DNA of 64,000 nucleotides from Saprospiraceae bacterium (GTDB taxonomy: Bacteria; Bacteroidota; Bacteroidia; Chitinophagales; Saprospiraceae), in assembly GCA_019187225.1 (NCBI GenBank), contig JABAQQ010000010.1, positions 1 to 64,000 on the forward strand, written 5' to 3'. Below are positions 1 through 8,214 of this stretch, piece after piece. Under the pieces are notes generated by a model, which did no database searches, was not told the DNA's origin, and worked only from the letters and a program-made list of their open reading frames with translations. The position numbers and the translations under genes were made by a program. How positions within the stretch are numbered: the stretch's first letter is position 1; each line of letters opens with the position of its first letter.

Positions 1-60
1 TTGTTTAATCAATTCCTGTTCAACTCCAGGAAGAAAATAAGTCTCTTTTCGTTTCTTCAT
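1..60 (-). CDS. Possible 5' end of a gene running off the window
   Basis: From an ATG at 58-60 the minus strand is open for 20 codons to the first base of the window. The product begins MKKRKETYFLPGVEQELIKQ. Nothing can be said about function. The lysine/arginine-rich start and absence of stops fit a real N-terminus, but 20 codons is too short to be sure. It would be divergent from the CMD/ArsS pair. Confidence 0.3.
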   Translation of the reverse strand, partial: MKKRKETYFLPGVEQELIKQ

Positions 61-242
61 AACTGCGTTTTTTTGATTCGTGAAGATGTGAACTTTTTCA
101 AATCCTTTGACACAGTTATTTGAACACTCCCTTCCGCACAGAATTTGAATTTTATTTGCACATTCAAAAACTGTCGCCGGCATAAACTCATATGCCTGCG
201 GACTGTTTTCAGAGAAACTTTTAAAAGTCTATTTTCTCCACC

Positions 243-581
243 ATGTCAAAAAAGCACTACTTCGACCCGGAAGACCTCAAAAAATTCGGCAACATCGGCG
301 AATGGCAAAAACCGATGGCCGATAAATTTTTCGCCTGGTACGGCGAAGTATTTAAGGAAGGCGCGCTCACCGAAAGGGAAAAATCGCTCATTGCCCTTGC
401 CGTTGCACATACCGTTCAATGCCCTTATTGTATTGATGCATATACGACCGATTGCTTTGCCAAAGGCGCCGACGAACAACAAATGATGGAAGCCGTACAC
501 GTGGCCGCCGCGATCCGCTCCGGCTCGAGCCTCGTGTTTTCCACCCAAATGATGAATCATGCAAAAGAAATGACCATGTAA
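243..581 (+). CDS. Arsenosugar-associated carboxymuconolactone decarboxylase (AhpD-like) protein
   Basis: A 112-residue CMD/AhpD-fold protein. The helical peroxidase-like core carries the CPYC pair at Cys60 and Cys63, preceded by His56 in AVAHTVQC, the usual thiol redox site of this family. Length matches single-domain members. It lies one base upstream of the ArsS-type radical SAM gene. In other bacteria a peroxidase-like protein of this kind accompanies ArsS, so I infer a role in arsenosugar formation or in protecting the radical enzyme, possibly by reducing an arsenical or peroxide. The substrate is not shown by the sequence. The start ATG follows an AT-rich leader of about 180 bases. A generic alkylhydroperoxidase is the alternative. 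Confidence 0.85.
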   Translation: MSKKHYFDPEDLKKFGNIGEWQKPMADKFFAWYGEVFKEGALTEREKSLIALAVAHTVQCPYCIDAYTTDCFAKGADEQQMMEAVHVAAAIRSGSSLVFSTQMMNHAKEMTM

Positions 582-582
582 T

Positions 583-1653
583 ATGGGCGTCCACCAACGA
601 TCAAAATCCCTCGCATCGCGACACAGTGATTTGTCCGATGTATTTTTTCAACTAAAAGTACTGAATGGCACGGAAGTGAGCGATGCGCGTTTCCCCTCTT
701 TTTCTGAAACGATCAGGCAAGCAGGTTTCTCCGGCGGGCGGCTCCGGCCAACACGCATCGAGATCTTCCAGGTCAACGTCGGCAAACTCTGTAACCAGTC
801 CTGCGCCCACTGCCACGTGGATGCAGGACCTGACCGCAGGGAGGAGAATATGTCCCGCGCCACATTCGAACAATGCCTCGACGTGCTCGCCCGCTACGAC
901 ATTCCGACGGTAGACATCACAGGCGGAGCGCCGGAATTGAACCCGCATTTTCGCTGGTTTGTGGAAGAATGCCGCCGCCTCGGCAAACATGTCATGGATC
1001 GCTGCAATCTGACGGTCATTGTCTCGAACAAAAAATACCACGACCTGCCGGAATTTTTTGCCGAGCACCGAGTAGAAATCGTATCCTCCCTACCCCATTA
1101 CTCCGCTCTGCGCACCGATAGCCAGCGCGGCGAAGGTGTGTTCGAGGACAGCATCAAAGCCCTGCAAATGTTGAATGCCGCCGGATATGGCAAAGAAGGC
1201 AGCGGCCTGAAAATCAATTTGGTATATAATCCGACAGGCGCTTTCCTGCCGGGTAATCAGGCATCGCTGGAAGCCGAATTCAAACGCCAACTGAAGCGCA
1301 AATACGACGTGGATTTCAACAACCTGTACGCCATTACAAACATGCCCATCAGCCGCTTCCTTGAATATCTGCTGGAGAGCGGCAACTACGAAAACTATAT
1401 GCAGACGCTGCTCGACGCTTTCAATCCCGGCGCTGTGGCAGGTGTGATGTGCCGCAATACCATTTCGGTCAGTTGGGACGGCTACTTGTACGACTGCGAT
1501 TTCAACCAGATGCTCGACTTGAAAGTGGCGGGCAAAAGCCGCCTTAAAGATTTTGATCTTGCCGCATTGGAAAACCGCGACATCGTTCTGAACCAGCATT
1601 GCTTTGGTTGCACGGCGGGGGCGGGGTCGAGCTGCGGAGGACAGGTGGCTTGA
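583..1653 (+). CDS. arsS: Arsenosugar biosynthesis radical SAM protein ArsS
   Basis: A 356-residue radical SAM enzyme. The iron-sulfur motif CNQSCAHC has Cys70, Cys74 and Cys77 and is followed by HVDAGPDR, typical of the ArsS/radical SAM-Cys-rich family. A second Cys-rich segment lies near the C-terminus (CFGCTAGAGSSCGG). Known ArsS proteins transfer the SAM adenosyl group to methylated arsenic to give the arsenosugar precursor. The ATG is one base after the preceding stop, so the two genes are probably translationally coupled. The N-terminal KSLxxRH stretch resembles the usual ArsS start, which supports the first ATG. No ArsM methyltransferase is seen nearby, so the methylated substrate would have to come from elsewhere. 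Confidence 0.88.
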   Translation: MGVHQRSKSLASRHSDLSDVFFQLKVLNGTEVSDARFPSFSETIRQAGFSGGRLRPTRIEIFQVNVGKLCNQSCAHCHVDAGPDRREENMSRATFEQCLDVLARYDIPTVDITGGAPELNPHFRWFVEECRRLGKHVMDRCNLTVIVSNKKYHDLPEFFAEHRVEIVSSLPHYSALRTDSQRGEGVFEDSIKALQMLNAAGYGKEGSGLKINLVYNPTGAFLPGNQASLEAEFKRQLKRKYDVDFNNLYAITNMPISRFLEYLLESGNYENYMQTLLDAFNPGAVAGVMCRNTISVSWDGYLYDCDFNQMLDLKVAGKSRLKDFDLAALENRDIVLNQHCFGCTAGAGSSCGGQVA

Positions 1654-1686
1654 TTGCGGATTGTGGATTACGGATTGCGGATTTTG
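1654..1686 (+). repeat. Heptamer tandem repeat (ATTGCGG type)
   Basis: Four to five degenerate copies of a 7-base unit (ATTGCGG, ATTGTGG, ATTACGG, ATTGCGG) start at the ArsS stop codon. The same word recurs at 44072-44113. There is no inverted partner here, unlike the hairpin cassettes elsewhere in the window. Confidence 0.7.
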
Positions 1687-1709
1687 TTGCACTGGCAGAT
1701 ATTTGCTGC

Positions 1710-2561
1710 ATGAATGTGTTCAATGCTCCGTTGAGGCGCGCTTCCCGCAGCGAATTTTACCGCGTGGCCGTGTTCATCGGACTGTCCGTTTTTCTGGTAT
1801 TGGCGGTATTTCAGCCGTTTGGCACCTACAATTTTCAACATGCATGGAAATACCCTTTGCTGGCGGGCTATGGGGTAGTGATCGCGCTTTCTGTCATGGC
1901 AGCGTGGGAGATCACCTATTGGCGGTACCGCCACCAGCCACGAAATATTCAATGGACACTTGGCCGCGAGTTCGGTCTGATCGCATTTGTTTTTTGGTTC
2001 TCAGCGTCCATGACCTATGTTTACCAGCACATTGTTTTGGGTGGGAGCATAACAGTGGCTGGCTACTTCTTTTTCATGGCCATCGCTTTGATTACCAGCA
2101 TTTTTCCCCTTGCTATTTTGCTGGTTGTCCGCTATTTGAATGCGAAAAGCAATCTGGAAAAAATTAAGTGGGAGTCTCAGTATCCGGCACAGGACGAATC
2201 GAAGACCATTACCCTGCGTGGAGAAAACAAAAACGAAACCATCACCGTATTGAAACGCGAGTTGTTGTTCCTGCGCAGTGCCGACAACTATGTGGAAATT
2301 TTTCTTCTGAAAAACCAAACCGTACAACGACTCATGCTCCGCATCGCCCTGAGCCGTTTGCCCGCCCAACTCGACGCCGACTTTTTGCAAACCCACCGCT
2401 CGCACATCGTCAATCTGAGCCATCCCCTGCGTTTAGAGGGCAAATTACCTAATTATCAACTGGTGTTTGAAAACGCACCCGCCGGAATTGTCGAACCTGT
2501 ACCAGTGTCGAAAACATTCCTTGCCGCTGTGCGGGCGGCACTGGCGAAAAAACCGCGTTAG
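1710..2561 (+). CDS. Membrane-anchored LytTR-domain transcriptional regulator
   Basis: A protein of about 283 residues. Four predicted membrane helices occupy roughly residues 20-165 and are followed by a LytTR DNA-binding domain over the last 100 residues (ETITVLKRELLFLRSADNYVEIF ... DADFLQTHRSHIVNL, shown here with a gap). LytTR proteins bind DNA through a beta fold. The four-helix membrane version without a receiver domain is common in Bacteroidota and probably senses a membrane signal. I take the ATG at 1710 because the longer frame from 1599 overlaps arsS and the heptamer repeat. It lies 56 bases after arsS. The target genes are unknown. Confidence 0.82.
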   Translation: MNVFNAPLRRASRSEFYRVAVFIGLSVFLVLAVFQPFGTYNFQHAWKYPLLAGYGVVIALSVMAAWEITYWRYRHQPRNIQWTLGREFGLIAFVFWFSASMTYVYQHIVLGGSITVAGYFFFMAIALITSIFPLAILLVVRYLNAKSNLEKIKWESQYPAQDESKTITLRGENKNETITVLKRELLFLRSADNYVEIFLLKNQTVQRLMLRIALSRLPAQLDADFLQTHRSHIVNLSHPLRLEGKLPNYQLVFENAPAGIVEPVPVSKTFLAAVRAALAKKPR

Positions 2562-2732
2562 CACTTGACAGGATTAACGGGATTTGAAATGAGCAGCCAC
2601 TCAATCTCTATTTTTATTCCTGTCGCCCCAAAATCCGCTATTTCGCCCCAGGACCCAAGCCATTTGCCCCAAAAACCGGCGGCGTATCCCTTCCGCTTGC
2701 ATGGCATTTTCCGGCGCCCGCACTTTTGGGGC

Positions 2733-3587
2733 ATGAAAACTGCAACGATAAAAACACTTGCTTTTTACAGCATTTTGATATGCTACCTCCTTCCTCTGCA
2801 CAGCCAGACTACTCTGCGCGGTCGCTTGCTCGACGCCGAAAGCGGGGCCCCCCTTGGCTATGTCAGCGTCGGCATCCTGGGAAGCAGCGCCGGCACGGTG
2901 GCGGGGCCCGACGGACGCTTCGAACTCGACGTCCCGGCTGACGCACCGGATTCGGTGGTTTTTTCCTGTATTGGTTATGAGCGCCGCGCTACGACGCGCC
3001 GCGATCTGGCCACGGCCAATGGCGCCGACATCTTTCTTCAACCTGCTTTTTTGCCGCTCCGGGAAGTGGTCATCAGCCCTTCGGAGGATGCAGTAACAAG
3101 CGTCATGGGAATGGAGAAAACCGGCACAGCGATGGCGGTCAATTTTGCGATCAACGACCGCATCCACCAAAACCTCGGCTCCGAGATCGGGCGGCGGTTC
3201 AAGATCAAAAAAGTCGCACAATTGGAAAAATTCCGGTTTTTCGTGTCGGGGAACAACTTCGACACCGTCCGGTTCCGCATCAACGTGTATGCCCTGGACG
3301 GCGACGAACCGGGCGGCAATTTGTTGAAAGACAATATCATCGTAACATTGCCGGGCCGAAAGAAAGGCTGGGTGGAAGTGGATTTGCTGCCCTACGACGT
3401 GCGCGTGGACGGGCCCGTGGTAGTCGCCGTAGAATGGGTGTATGCCTCGGGGAGAGGCAACCACCTTTCGCTGCCCATCGCCATGCCGCGACCCGGCAGC
3501 AAACATTTTTACAAATTCGGCAGCCAGAACCGTTGGAAAGTCTTCGGGATGATGTCTGCGGCCATGCTGCTACAAATTCGACAATGA
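2733..3587 (+). CDS. Secreted protein with carboxypeptidase-regulatory-like domain
   Basis: A 284-residue exported protein. The signal peptide is MKTATIKTLAFYSILICYLL followed by PLHSQ. A CarboxypepD_reg-like beta-sandwich follows (about residues 25-110; TLRGRLLDAESGAPLGYVSV, GRFELDVP). The remainder is a beta-rich domain without a clear assignment. In Bacteroidota such domains head TonB-dependent receptors or stand alone in periplasmic or surface proteins. There is no plug or barrel here, so it is not a receptor. The ATG at 2733 is chosen because the upstream extension lacks a signal peptide and is proline-rich. Its stop overlaps the next ATG (ATGA), indicating coupling with the DUF2306 gene. 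Confidence 0.75.
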   Translation: MKTATIKTLAFYSILICYLLPLHSQTTLRGRLLDAESGAPLGYVSVGILGSSAGTVAGPDGRFELDVPADAPDSVVFSCIGYERRATTRRDLATANGADIFLQPAFLPLREVVISPSEDAVTSVMGMEKTGTAMAVNFAINDRIHQNLGSEIGRRFKIKKVAQLEKFRFFVSGNNFDTVRFRINVYALDGDEPGGNLLKDNIIVTLPGRKKGWVEVDLLPYDVRVDGPVVVAVEWVYASGRGNHLSLPIAMPRPGSKHFYKFGSQNRWKVFGMMSAAMLLQIRQ

Positions 3588-4207
3588 TCAAAAAAACAAT
3601 TTGGATATTGTTCGGTTTCTTGGCCGTGTCCATCGGATTATATCCGGCCATCTATTTCATAGTAGACCGGAATTTCGGTTTGCTTAGCACTAAAAGCGAA
3701 GCTTTGCTGACCGATTTGTTGTGGAATACCGGTTTTTATACGCACATCATCTTCGGCGGACTGGCAATGCTGACGGGTTGGCTGCAATTCAGCCCGCGCC
3801 TGCGGCGCACCCACTTGTCCCTGCACCGCGGGTTGGGAAAAATATATGTGGTATCGGCCTTGCTGAGCGGATTTGCCGGTATCGGTATCGGCACACAAGC
3901 CACCGGCGGCCTGACGGCGGCGCTGGGCTTCATGTCGCTGGGCATCGTTTGGGTGTACACCACGTTCACGGCGTACCGACACATCCGCGCCGGACGGGTG
4001 ACAGCGCACCAAAAAATGATGACTTACAGTTATGCCGCCTGCTTCGGCGCGGTGATGCTGCGGCTGTGGATGCCTTTGCTGGTGACGCTATCCGGCGATT
4101 TTATCACGGCATACCGTATAGTAGCGTGGTTGTGTTGGGTGCCGAATGTGGGTGTGGCGTGGTGGGTGAACAGGAGAATGCACGATACGAATATGCAACT
4201 TGGGTAA
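3584..4207 (+). CDS. DUF2306-like polytopic membrane protein
   Basis: A 207-residue integral membrane protein with about six hydrophobic helices. Histidines lie next to helix ends (residues near FYTHIIFGG, SLHRGLGKIYV, RHIRAG and AHQKMM), the pattern of DUF2306 proteins, whose histidines are suspected heme or metal ligands. Function is not established. The start ATG overlaps the stop of the upstream gene by the ATGA arrangement, which fixes the start and suggests co-translation. The pair may form a small envelope unit. Confidence 0.7.
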   Translation: MIKKTIWILFGFLAVSIGLYPAIYFIVDRNFGLLSTKSEALLTDLLWNTGFYTHIIFGGLAMLTGWLQFSPRLRRTHLSLHRGLGKIYVVSALLSGFAGIGIGTQATGGLTAALGFMSLGIVWVYTTFTAYRHIRAGRVTAHQKMMTYSYAACFGAVMLRLWMPLLVTLSGDFITAYRIVAWLCWVPNVGVAWWVNRRMHDTNMQLG

Positions 4208-4210
4208 AAT

Positions 4211-5095
4211 CTATTTCTTATACACATATTTCTCCCCATCCCACACCATCACATCGTCCAGATCTAAAACAATATCGTGGACGCCTTTGGTTTTGGAATT
4301 GAGCACTCCAATCCTTTTTCTGGAGCCCTCGTCTTCAGTTCGGGCATATTTTCCGGTGCCAAATCTTATGTCCCAAAGCATACTTCCCCAACGCTCCCAA
4401 TATCTTCCGGATATCTTATCCTTTTTTCCATCTCCGTCCAGGTCAAAATAGATTTTTTTCTCCCGGTCCTCTTCTTTGTCTTTTTCTGTGAAATCCGCGG
4501 ACTTCAATTCTACGATCGCCGGTAAAAGTTGTGTTTCTTTATACTCAACCCGAACCGCCCGGCCATTTTCCAGAATGAACCTTTCCGTCCGTTCGGCCAT
4601 CTCAGTCGTCATTCCCTGAAGATTGGAGATCACTTTTACGCTCGGTTTCCCGTTCCACATTTCAATGAGGGGATCGTCCCAGGACTCGCCAAATTCTTCC
4701 GAAAGACGGAACGTACCGTCTTTTGAATAAGAGCAAAAGAAAAAGGCATTCGGTGATCCATTGCCTCCGCAAGCCCATATGTGCGTGATCAAGGCATCTT
4801 CATAACCATCCTGGTCAAAATCCAGGCTGTCAAACACCTGCATGCAACGCCCGTTTTCCATGTTTTCCGGAATGATCGTATATTTCTTATTGCCCATTTG
4901 TGCATATAATCCCGAAGGAAGTGTGATGGTATTCCCTTCATTAACCGCGTAATAGTTGATTTTCACGGTAGATTTTTGCTCGTTTCCGGCTCCTTCATCT
5001 GCCGGTTTTGTTTTGTCTCTTGATTGGCAACAAAGCCCCAGCATCACTGAAACCGAAATCAGAAGTGTGGAAATGAATGTTGGTTTATTCACCAT
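4211..5095 (-). CDS. Lipoprotein with EF-hand-like DxDxDG segments
   Basis: A 294-residue predicted lipoprotein. The signal peptide ends in the lipobox LGLC with Cys22. Two aspartate-rich loops, FDQDGYEDA and FDLDGDGKKDK, resemble calcium-binding VCBS or EF-hand-like repeats, each followed by a beta stretch. I do not recognise a named family. I chose the ATG at 5095 because the longer frame adds an arginine-rich segment before the signal peptide. It is convergent with the DUF2306 gene, with only three bases between the stops. Likely surface or periplasmic. Confidence 0.7.
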   Translation of the reverse strand: MVNKPTFISTLLISVSVMLGLCCQSRDKTKPADEGAGNEQKSTVKINYYAVNEGNTITLPSGLYAQMGNKKYTIIPENMENGRCMQVFDSLDFDQDGYEDALITHIWACGGNGSPNAFFFCSYSKDGTFRLSEEFGESWDDPLIEMWNGKPSVKVISNLQGMTTEMAERTERFILENGRAVRVEYKETQLLPAIVELKSADFTEKDKEEDREKKIYFDLDGDGKKDKISGRYWERWGSMLWDIRFGTGKYARTEDEGSRKRIGVLNSKTKGVHDIVLDLDDVMVWDGEKYVYKK

Positions 5096-5309
5096 ACTGA
5101 CAAGGTTGTGTAAATAAAATGAAAGCCTTTCTGCCCTCCGGGAGCGGCAGACATAGTGTCCCAAAATTAGTGTCTTTCAGGATAAAAACAACAATCGCCC
5201 GACTGCCCATAGCGCCGGAGACAAATGCAGCCGCTGTTTCGTTCATCATTTTAAAAAATTATGAACTGGGCGTCAGGCATTTTGAGCGGGTATTATTTCG
5301 ACCAAAAAA

Positions 5310-5340
5310 TTTGGCGTTCAGCAAAGTGTGATTATTTTTG
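5310..5340 (+). promoter_or_regulatory. Bacteroidota-type promoter upstream of the LamG protein
   Basis: TTTG at 5310-5313 and TATTTTTG (TAnnTTTG) at 5333-5340 are separated by 19 bases, the consensus spacing for the housekeeping sigma factor of Bacteroidota. Transcription would start near 5347 and leave a leader of about 50 bases. The rest of 5096-5399 shows no gene. Confidence 0.6.
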
Positions 5341-5399
5341 TTTTCAGCATGGCCAAGAGATGGTTATTGCCCGTTATGGAGGTCATTAATTGAATCAGC

Positions 5400-6347
5400 A
5401 TGAAACCGCTCTTAAATCTTCTATTCGTTTTGCTTGCCGTTTCTGGTTTTGGTCAGACAACCATAGATAGCGGGATTGTTGCCTTTTTACCCTTTTGCGG
5501 AGATGCAATTGACCACAGTGGCACTAATAATAATGGTACTGTTTACGGAGGACTAACCTTCGTAGAAGACAGACTTGGAAATCCGAATAGTGCCGCCTAC
5601 TTTGATGGAATAAACGATTTCGTTCAGATCCCCAATTCAATTTCCTTGGACACCCTGACCGATAGTCTGACTTTAGCCTGCTGGTTTTATACAAAGGGTT
5701 ATGATCAAATTTATGCCAGTTTACTGTCAAAATCAATCCATACCCCCGCATTAAGGCAATATTCAATTATTTATGATAAGTATGGAGTAATATCTTTTGG
5801 CCATACAAAGGCTGCAAATCAGGTTTTGGCATTAAATCAATGGTATCACATCGCGATCACATGCAAAGACTCTATAGTTAAATGCTATTTGGACGGGAAT
5901 TTGATTGACACTAACTTCCTGTCAAAGAAAATTGAGCAGACCGATTTTCCTTTGGATATTGGCAGGGATCCTCACATCGCCATAGAATTTCATTACGGTA
6001 TGATAGACGATGTTCGCGTTTACAACAGGGCTCTGTCAAGTGAAGAAGTAAGTGAAGTTTCATCTGCCAACTTTGATTGCAGCACTATTGCAAGCAATGA
6101 ACCTTTAAAATACCGGGATATTAAATTATACCCAAATCCGACGGAAGGTATACTCACCATCGAATCGAAAGATATTTCTCACGATTTATTGATTGAAATG
6201 CATGATATTTTAGGAAAACTGGTGCAAAAAGAGAAACTTGAAAATAACAACAGAACAATCAGTTTAAAAGGATTAAATCCGGGCATTTATTATTTGAAAA
6301 TAGAAACAGATGAAGGATCGGTCAAAAGAAAGATAATAAAAATGTAA
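5400..6347 (+). CDS. LamG-domain secreted protein with T9SS sorting domain
   Basis: A 315-residue exported protein. An N-terminal signal peptide ends near SGFGQ. A concanavalin-like LamG/LamGL domain covers about residues 20-220 (DHSGTNNNGTVYGG, AYFDGINDFVQIPN, DDVRVYNRALSSEEV). The last 80 residues form a type IX secretion C-terminal domain (YPNPTEGILTI ... LNPGIYYLKI). It is therefore probably carried across the outer membrane by the T9SS encoded at 19-25 kb and anchored at the surface. LamG domains bind carbohydrates or proteins; the ligand is unknown. Base composition is more AT-rich than in the neighbours, which may indicate separate acquisition. Confidence 0.88.
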   Translation: MKPLLNLLFVLLAVSGFGQTTIDSGIVAFLPFCGDAIDHSGTNNNGTVYGGLTFVEDRLGNPNSAAYFDGINDFVQIPNSISLDTLTDSLTLACWFYTKGYDQIYASLLSKSIHTPALRQYSIIYDKYGVISFGHTKAANQVLALNQWYHIAITCKDSIVKCYLDGNLIDTNFLSKKIEQTDFPLDIGRDPHIAIEFHYGMIDDVRVYNRALSSEEVSEVSSANFDCSTIASNEPLKYRDIKLYPNPTEGILTIESKDISHDLLIEMHDILGKLVQKEKLENNNRTISLKGLNPGIYYLKIETDEGSVKRKIIKM

Positions 6348-6360
6348 AAACGACTTCCTG

Positions 6361-7554
6361 TTACAACTCCCCCATCGCCCGCTCCAAATCCTCCCACAAC
6401 CATTCCGGGTCTTCCAGACCGATGTAAAACCGCACAAAGGCCCAGGGTATGGGCGGATTACTGCGGCCAGGTACATTGTAAAATCCGATGGTCGGGATGA
6501 TGAGCGACTCGTGGCCGCCCCAGCTCACGGCCATGAGGAAGCGCTCCAGACGGTGCACGAACGTCTCCATTTTCTCCATCGAACCGGTTTTGAATTGCAC
6601 GGAAAACAAACCACCACAGCCGCGCATCTGGCGCCTGGCGAGTTCCAACTGGGGAAAACTGTGGTGAAACGGGTACCAGATGCGCTCCACTTTCGGATGG
6701 TTTTCAAACCTTGAAATCAAGTATTTGGCCGATTCGTCGCTGCGTTGAAGACGCAAGGGCAAGGTGCGCAAGCCGCGGATCATCAGTGCCGCATCGTGCG
6801 GGCCGAGAATGCCGCCGAGGGTCATCAGTTCCGATTCGAAGATTTTTTTCACCATCGCTTTGCTCGCGCACAACACCCCCACCACCACGTCGGAGTGGCC
6901 GTTGAGGTATTTGGTGCCGGAATGCACCATGATATCAATGCCGAATGCAGCGGGGTTTTGGTAGATCGGCGAGCAGTAGGAATTGTCAATGATGGTGACC
7001 AGGCCGTGCCGCTTCGCCAACGCCGCGCAAGCTGCCAGGTCTTGACACTCGAAAGTCATCGTATTGGGGCTTTCTAAGTAGAGCACGCGCGTATTCGGCT
7101 TAATGGCAGCCTCGATGTTACGGGTATCCGTGCCATCCACGAAGGTGTGTTCCACGCCATAGCGGGGCAGGAATTTGGTCAGCAGCGCCGTCGTCCAGGA
7201 GTAAGGCGCTTTCTGGCAAACTATGTGGTCGCCCGCTTGTACATTACCGATCACTGCCGCCGCCACCGCGCCTGCTCCGCTTGAAAACACCAGCGCGTCT
7301 TCCGTGCCTTCGAGTGCGGCGAGTTTTTTCCGTAAAATAGCAACCGTGGGATTATTGCCGCGCGTATAGACGTGGTGTTCCAATTCGTCGGAAAATGCCT
7401 CGCGGAAGGCAGTCAGGTCGGGGAAAACGAAATTGCTCGTCTGGATTACGGGCGGGCTGACGGCATGGAAGTAGCGCTCGCGGTCTTCGCCGAGGTGGGT
7501 GAGGATGTCGCTGAGATTCATTTCTTTTTCTTCTTTTTCGGTACTAAACAACAT
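6361..7554 (-). CDS. Cys/Met metabolism PLP-dependent enzyme (cystathionine lyase/synthase family)
   Basis: A 397-residue fold-type I PLP enzyme. The PLP lysine is in SGTKYLNGHSD, with upstream TRGNNPT, the FSSGAGAVAA cofactor-phosphate region and the IDNSYCSP aspartate that pairs with the pyridine nitrogen. The family makes or cleaves cystathionine or removes sulfur from methionine and cysteine. The sequence does not separate gamma-lyase, beta-lyase and gamma-synthase activities. The start could be 7554 or an internal ATG at 7521 (MNLSDILTHLG), which lacks the charged extension KEEKE. It is followed by the PIN/DUF2281 pair on the same strand, and no sulfur genes are adjacent. Confidence 0.85.
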   Translation of the reverse strand: MLFSTEKEEKEMNLSDILTHLGEDRERYFHAVSPPVIQTSNFVFPDLTAFREAFSDELEHHVYTRGNNPTVAILRKKLAALEGTEDALVFSSGAGAVAAAVIGNVQAGDHIVCQKAPYSWTTALLTKFLPRYGVEHTFVDGTDTRNIEAAIKPNTRVLYLESPNTMTFECQDLAACAALAKRHGLVTIIDNSYCSPIYQNPAAFGIDIMVHSGTKYLNGHSDVVVGVLCASKAMVKKIFESELMTLGGILGPHDAALMIRGLRTLPLRLQRSDESAKYLISRFENHPKVERIWYPFHHSFPQLELARRQMRGCGGLFSVQFKTGSMEKMETFVHRLERFLMAVSWGGHESLIIPTIGFYNVPGRSNPPIPWAFVRFYIGLEDPEWLWEDLERAMGEL

Positions 7555-7560
7555 TCGGCA

Positions 7561-7965
7561 TCAGACCGGGTATAATTGAATCCCAGCAATATATAGGAAG
7601 TCAGCGGTGTTGAAAGTCGCCACCTGCGCAATGTTATGAGCCAGCACAACGGATGCAACTTCTAAGTCATAGACTTTGTTGCCTCGTGGTTTGTAGGTCT
7701 TGAAAAGTTGTTCAAAAATGCGCAGGCTGGCGTCGGAAGAGTAAAGTATTTGTATGTTGTTCAGCGTATCGGACAAAACCTGCTCAATATCCGCTTGAGG
7801 AAAATTGAGCTTAGTCATTACCGCAACACATTCTGCAACATTTTTTGCCGTTGTAAACAGACGGTTATTCGGATTGGTAAATACTTGCACACTCCGGGAA
7901 TGATGTACTGCCGTGCGGTCATAAGCGTAGATAAAAAGATTGGTATCAAGCAGAACGTCAGTCAT
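7561..7965 (-). CDS. PIN-domain ribonuclease, toxin of a VapBC-like pair
   Basis: A 134-residue PIN-domain protein. The first acidic residue is in VLLDTNLFIYA, with further conserved acidic positions in AECVAV and DLEVASVVLAH, and NTADF near the end, which together form the metal site of PIN nucleases. VapC toxins cleave RNA, often initiator tRNA or rRNA; the target here is unknown. I take MTDVLLD at 7965, which overlaps the antitoxin stop by eight bases, the usual coupled order with the antitoxin first. A frame five codons longer exists. Confidence 0.82.
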   Translation of the reverse strand: MTDVLLDTNLFIYAYDRTAVHHSRSVQVFTNPNNRLFTTAKNVAECVAVMTKLNFPQADIEQVLSDTLNNIQILYSSDASLRIFEQLFKTYKPRGNKVYDLEVASVVLAHNIAQVATFNTADFLYIAGIQLYPV

Positions 7966-8176
7966 CGTAAGCAAAATCACGCAGGTTAACGATTTGATTT
8001 ACGACCCCGTTTGAGTCACCTTTGCCAATGAATTTAAAAACAGGCTTGGTTGGTGGCGTTTTAATTGTCTCGTTTTTTTTTGCCAACAGAAACTCTATGA
8101 AATGTAGCACTTCTACCTGCATTTCAGGCGGCAGGATCGCGATGCGCTCGTTGATTTGATAACTAAGATTTGCCAT
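7958..8176 (-). CDS. DUF2281-type antitoxin of the PIN toxin
   Basis: A 72-residue protein with the DUF2281 pattern: an N-terminal helix (ERIAILPPEMQVEVLHFIEF, broken here from a longer helix) followed by a lysine/proline linker and a short C-terminal tail (RDFAYDD) likely to bind the toxin. Such proteins precede PIN toxins and repress their own operon. The overlap with the PIN gene supports a toxin-antitoxin pair. A -7 box lies just upstream at 8196-8203. Confidence 0.78.
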   Translation of the reverse strand: MANLSYQINERIAILPPEMQVEVLHFIEFLLAKKNETIKTPPTKPVFKFIGKGDSNGVVNQIVNLRDFAYDD

Positions 8177-8195
8177 TTCTGTTTATTTATACCAA

Positions 8196-8203
8196 CAAAT
8201 ATA
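8196..8203 (-). promoter_or_regulatory. -7 promoter box for the toxin-antitoxin pair
   Basis: On the minus strand this reads TATATTTG, an exact TAnnTTTG box, about 20 bases before the antitoxin ATG. No clear -33 box was found. Confidence 0.4.
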
Positions 8204-8214
8204 GGGCTTCCCGT

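Noticed and set aside
5119-5331. Plus-strand frame of 70 codons before the LamG gene
   Set aside because: It overlaps the promoter of the LamG gene and the start of the divergent lipoprotein, and the composition is not protein-like.
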